From Leifsonia sp. NPDC080035 (GTDB lineage: Bacteria > Actinomycetota > Actinomycetes > Actinomycetales > Microbacteriaceae): a stretch of 64,000 bases of DNA. This document shows positions 60,885-64,000 of the stretch, piece after piece. Below the pieces are notes generated by a model that was given only the letters and a program-made list of their open reading frames with translations, made no database searches and was not told the origin of the DNA. Position 1 is the stretch's first letter, and each line of letters begins with the position of its first letter. The stretch is taken from contig NZ_CP157390.1 in NCBI RefSeq assembly GCF_040050925.1, positions 3,720,001 through 3,784,000 of the forward strand. The letters run 5' to 3'. The translations under genes and the position numbers were made by a program.

Positions 60885-62072
60885 ATGAGTTTCGCACCGG
60901 CACGACCCCTGGAGCAGCTGTTCGCCTCCCGGTCGAGCATCAAGTGGCGCCGTTATCCCGCCGATGTGCTGCCGGTGTTCGTCGCGGAGATGGACTTCGA
61001 CGTCGAGCCCGCCATCCTCGACCGCGTCGCCGACACCCTGCGCAACTCGGACACCGGCTACCTCGACTCCGCGGGACCGCTTGCGCCGGCGTTCGCCGAC
61101 TTCGCGTGGAGCGCCTGGCGCTGGGGCGTGGACCCGGAGTGGGTGCACCTGGCCACCGACGTCACCGTCGGCGTGGTGGAGACGCTGCGGCTCGTGCTGC
61201 CGCCGAGCGGCGGGCGCGTCGTGCTCACTCCCCCTGTCTACCCGCCGTTCTTCGAGATGATCGAGGAGGCGGACGCGGTCGCGGTGACGGTGCCGCTCCG
61301 CGAGGATGCCGGCTGGAGTCTCGACCTGGCCGGGATCGAAGCCGCGTTCGCCGCGGGCGCCGACGCCCTGCTGCTCTGCAACCCGCAGAACCCGACCGGC
61401 CGATGTCACAGCCGCCAGAGCCTGGAGACGCTCGCGCGTCTCGCCGCCCGCTACGGGGTGTTCGTCGTCAGCGACGAGGTGCACGCGCCGCTGACGCATC
61501 CCGGAGCCCGCTTCACCCCGTTCGCGCCCGTCGCCCGCGCGGCCGGTGCGCGCGCCGTCACCGCGACCTCTGCGAGCAAGGCCTGGAACCTCGCCGGCCT
61601 CAAGTGCGCGGTCGTCGTCGCCGCGGGGCCGGAGAGCGCGGCCCTGCTGACACGGCTGCCGGAGGAGCTCGCGGCGCGCACCAGCATCCTCGGCCTACAT
61701 GCCAACGTCGCCGCGCTGTCCTGCCTCGGCTGGCGCGACGCCCTCCTTGAGCGCATCGTCGCCAACCAGCGGCTGCTCGAGGCCGAGCTCGCCGCCAGGG
61801 CGCCGAGCGTCACGGCCGTCCGCGCGGACGCGGGCTACCTGGTCTGGCTGGACTTCCGGGCCACGGGCCTCGGCGACGACCCGGCGCGCGTGCTCATCGA
61901 CGTCGGCAGGGTCGCACTCAACTCCGGCCTAGCCTTCGGGGAACCGGGACGCGGCTTCGCGCGCATCAACCTGGCCTGCGACCCGTCCACGGTCGTGGAG
62001 GCGGTGCGCCGCATCGCGCGGACCGTGGACGCCGTCGGCGCCGAACCGCTCGCGGGCGCCGTCGTCGGCTAA
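60885..62072 (+). CDS. MalY/PatB-type aminotransferase-fold C-S lyase
   Basis: A 395-residue PLP enzyme of fold type I, most like the MalY/PatB group that splits cystathionine or cysteine conjugates to a thiol, pyruvate and ammonia. Marks are IKWRRYPADVLPVFVAEMDF near residue 22 (the family's W-K-W-like opening), LLCNPQNPTGR near 167, DEVHAPL near 196 and the PLP lysine in TATSASKAWNLAGLKCA near 230. The frame is open upstream, but the ATG at 60885 gives the family start. It converges on a sulfhydrylase gene, so sulfur amino-acid metabolism is a likely role. Confidence 0.88.
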   Translation: MSFAPARPLEQLFASRSSIKWRRYPADVLPVFVAEMDFDVEPAILDRVADTLRNSDTGYLDSAGPLAPAFADFAWSAWRWGVDPEWVHLATDVTVGVVETLRLVLPPSGGRVVLTPPVYPPFFEMIEEADAVAVTVPLREDAGWSLDLAGIEAAFAAGADALLLCNPQNPTGRCHSRQSLETLARLAARYGVFVVSDEVHAPLTHPGARFTPFAPVARAAGARAVTATSASKAWNLAGLKCAVVVAAGPESAALLTRLPEELAARTSILGLHANVAALSCLGWRDALLERIVANQRLLEAELAARAPSVTAVRADAGYLVWLDFRATGLGDDPARVLIDVGRVALNSGLAFGEPGRGFARINLACDPSTVVEAVRRIARTVDAVGAEPLAGAVVG

Positions 62073-62098
62073 TCCGGAGGGTGTGTCGCGGCGCGCGC

Positions 62099-63397
62099 TC
62101 AGGCCGACGCCGCGTCGAGCGCCCGCTCCAGGTCCTCCAGGATGTCACGCACGCTCTCCAGCCCGATGGAGAGCCGCACGAGCCCGGGCGTGATGCCCGC
62201 CGCCTCCCGCTCCGGCTCCGTCAGCTTCGCGTGGATGGTGCTGCCGAGGTGGATCGCGAGGGTCCGCACGTCCCCGATGTGGGTCATGGGCGAGACCAGC
62301 CGCAGCGCGTCGATGAAGCGCCGCGCCGCCTCCCGTCCGCCCGCGAGGTCGAGCGTGACGATCGAGCCGGCGCCGCGCGGCAGGTACTTCGCGGCGAGCG
62401 CGTTGTACGGGTCGGAGGCGAGGCCCGGGTAGTGCACGCGGGCGACCGCGGGATGCTGCACCAGCCGTTCTGCGACCGCCTGCGCGCTCGCCACATGCCT
62501 GTCCATCCGCACCGACAGCGTCTCGATGCCGTGCAGCAGCAGGAACGTGGAGGTCGGCGGCACCGTCGGCCCGTACTCCAGCACGATCACGCTGCGCAGG
62601 TACGCGAGGTAGGCGGCGGCGCCGAATCGGTCGGCGAACGACGCGACGCCGGGACGCGGCGGCTCGGTCAGCTGCGGGAAGCGCCCGGAGGCGGCCCAGT
62701 CGAACCGCCCGGCGTCGACGACGGCGCCCCCGATCACCGAGCCGTGGCCGGACAGCCACTTGGACGTCGAGTGGATGACGACGTCCGCTCCCCACTCGAT
62801 CGGACGCTCCAGGTACGGCGTCGGCACGGTGTTGTCGACGACCAGCGGCACCCCGCCCGCGTGCGCCAGCCGGGCGATGCGCTCGATGTCGACCACCTGG
62901 CCGAGCGGATTCGGCAGCGTCTCGGTGTAGACCGCGCGGGTCGACGGCCGGATGCGCGCCGCCCACTCCGCGTCCGTCGCATCGTCCGGCACCTCCTCGA
63001 ACGCGATGCCCTGCCTCTTCAGCACGCCGCGGAACATCTCGCGAGTGCCCTCGTAGAGCGAGCGGGTGACGAGGATGTGGTCACCGGCTCCGGCGAGCGC
63101 GGTGACCGCCGCCGCGATGGCGGCCTGGCCGCTCGCGACAACGATGCCGTCGACACCGCCCTCCAGGTCGGCGATCCGGCGTCCGGCGACGGCGTTGGTG
63201 GGGTTCTCGTTGCGGGAGTACGCACGGTTCCTGGCCCGGCCGGCGAAGCGGTCCTCGCCGTCGTCGAAGTCGTCGAAGACGTACCCGGCCGTCTGGTAGA
63301 TCGGGGTGACGCGCGCGCTGGTCTCCGCGTCCACGACCGCGCCGGCGTGGATCTGGCGGGTCTCGAAGTCGAGGGGGCGCGAACAGTCGTCAGCCAT
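62099..63397 (-). CDS. metY: O-acetylhomoserine sulfhydrylase-type PLP enzyme
   Basis: A 432-residue Cys/Met metabolism enzyme that fits O-acetylhomoserine aminocarboxypropyltransferase (homocysteine from O-acetylhomoserine and sulfide). It opens DFETRQIHAGAVVDAETSAR, has VASGQAAIAAAVTAL near residue 90, the PLP aspartate in PLVVDNTVPTPY near 187 and the Schiff-base lysine in VVIHSTSKWLSGHGSVIGG near 211. The inserted segment after the lysine region is typical of MetY rather than MetB. ATG at 63395-63397; the frame is open further upstream, but without SD. No SAM riboswitch is visible before it. Confidence 0.9.
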   Translation of the reverse strand: MADDCSRPLDFETRQIHAGAVVDAETSARVTPIYQTAGYVFDDFDDGEDRFAGRARNRAYSRNENPTNAVAGRRIADLEGGVDGIVVASGQAAIAAAVTALAGAGDHILVTRSLYEGTREMFRGVLKRQGIAFEEVPDDATDAEWAARIRPSTRAVYTETLPNPLGQVVDIERIARLAHAGGVPLVVDNTVPTPYLERPIEWGADVVIHSTSKWLSGHGSVIGGAVVDAGRFDWAASGRFPQLTEPPRPGVASFADRFGAAAYLAYLRSVIVLEYGPTVPPTSTFLLLHGIETLSVRMDRHVASAQAVAERLVQHPAVARVHYPGLASDPYNALAAKYLPRGAGSIVTLDLAGGREAARRFIDALRLVSPMTHIGDVRTLAIHLGSTIHAKLTEPEREAAGITPGLVRLSIGLESVRDILEDLERALDAASA

Positions 63398-63486
63398 GCG
63401 GGCAACTGTAGTGACGTGACGGTCGGAGCGCGCGGGCGCGTTCATCCTTCGTCATGCTGACGGTCCGGGCCGGACGAAGCGGAGGC

Positions 63487-63999
63487 TCAGCGCCAGCCGT
63501 AGCGGTCGCTCAGAGCATCACGGACGACCCGGAACCGGCGCTCGTCCAGAGCCGCGGCCTCCCTGCGCATCCCCGCCTGCTGCACCCGGAAGACGCGGTC
63601 GATGCGCACGAAGCTCGGCCGGTGCTGCCCGTCCCAGTCGCCGGATCCGATCGCCAGGTACTCGGGGCGTGCGGGATGCGCCTGGCTGGTGAGAGCGACG
63701 GCGAGCACCGAGCCGGACGGCTCGGCGGCGACGACGAGCACGGGACGGTCCTTGCCGCGGCCGTCCGCCTCCTCGTACGGCACCCAGGTCCAGACGATCT
63801 CGCCCGGGTCGGCGTCGCCGTCCGTGCTCGGGTTGTATGAGGTGCGGATGCGCCCCAGCCGGCGCGGGTCCACCAGCACGGTCGCCGCCGCGCCGCTGCG
63901 CCCGGGTTCGGCCTCGCGCTCAGCGTCTACCGGCGGCCGGGCCGTCGGACGGAACAGCCTCGTCAGGGCGCTCAGGATCCGGGATGCCACGCCTGGCAC
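63487..63999 (-). CDS. PemK/MazF-like protein with N-terminal extension (at window edge)
   Basis: A 170-residue frame. The last 105 residues resemble the PemK/MazF fold: GEIVWTWVPYEEADGRGKDR, then PVLVVAAEPSGSVLAVALTS and the arginine-rich end. The first 60 residues are basic then acidic and are not part of the fold. No antitoxin gene is adjacent on the left; the right side is outside the window. GTG starts at 63999 and 63990 are both possible, and the true start could lie past the edge. It may be an orphan PemK-like protein rather than an active toxin. Confidence 0.65.
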   Translation of the reverse strand: MPGVASRILSALTRLFRPTARPPVDAEREAEPGRSGAAATVLVDPRRLGRIRTSYNPSTDGDADPGEIVWTWVPYEEADGRGKDRPVLVVAAEPSGSVLAVALTSQAHPARPEYLAIGSGDWDGQHRPSFVRIDRVFRVQQAGMRREAAALDERRFRVVRDALSDRYGWR

Positions 64000-64000
64000 G

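Overview
The window is GC-rich actinobacterial chromosome. It is core housekeeping DNA with no phage, insertion sequence, CRISPR array or rRNA. Dense ATGA/TGATG/GTGA stop-start overlaps, many GTG starts, the gene orders pyrR-pyrBC-carAB-pyrF-gmk-rpoZ-coaBC-metK-priA-fmt-rsmB-rpe and ruvCAB-yajC-secDF-rsh, and a fused mIHF-guanylate kinase all suggest the family Microbacteriaceae, probably a Leifsonia-like organism. That placement is inference from gene order and family features, not from a database search.

Layout, from the right of each minus-strand run because transcription runs right to left. (1) 1-6121: a his-trp block, hisE-hisG-hisF-hisI-trpE-(membrane protein)-(small membrane protein)-trpC-trpB, with trpB cut by the window edge. 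(2) 6386-24141: the long pyrimidine/nucleotide/translation block, pyrR to rpe. It starts with a PyrR-type RNA motif just in front of the pyrR ribosome binding site. (3) 24313-36257: a DsbA-like lipoprotein, nusB, efp, the shikimate genes aroQ-aroB-aroK-aroC-aroE with one unknown protein, then mltG, ruvX, alaS and two small membrane proteins. (4) 36380-41364: rpsD with its own terminator, rarA, then three plus-strand genes (membrane cyclophilin, DUF349 protein, AbiEi-like protein). (5) 41373-50397: stringent-response rsh, a rhodanese, secF-secD-yajC, ruvB-ruvA-ruvC and yebC. (6) 50524-54952: a vitamin B6 island with pdxS-pdxT and a C39-like peptidase on the minus strand, divergent from a MocR-type regulator (pdxR-like) and pyridoxal kinase. 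(7) 55053-60279: a HIT hydrolase and thrS on the minus strand, then four poorly known plus-strand genes (lipoprotein, cytosolic protein, two membrane proteins). (8) 60166-60787: four tRNA genes (Val-GAC, Cys, Gly on minus; Val-CAC on plus) with clear terminators. (9) 60885-64000: two PLP enzymes of sulfur amino-acid metabolism and a MazF/PemK-like protein at the window edge.

The least ordinary signals are non-coding or architectural: a PyrR-binding motif abutting a Shine-Dalgarno, an intergenic repeat found twice about 17 kb apart, several long intergenic palindromes (including 30-base arms after pdxY), an SD-sequestering hairpin before the lone AbiEi-like gene, the mIHF-Gmk fusion, a 108-residue acidic/basic extension on AroE, an ATPase-dead PriA, and a membrane-protein ORF that runs antisense through a terminator and a tRNA. 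I found no wholly new multi-gene system; the intergenic repeat family and the B6-linked peptidase are the best candidates for something undescribed.
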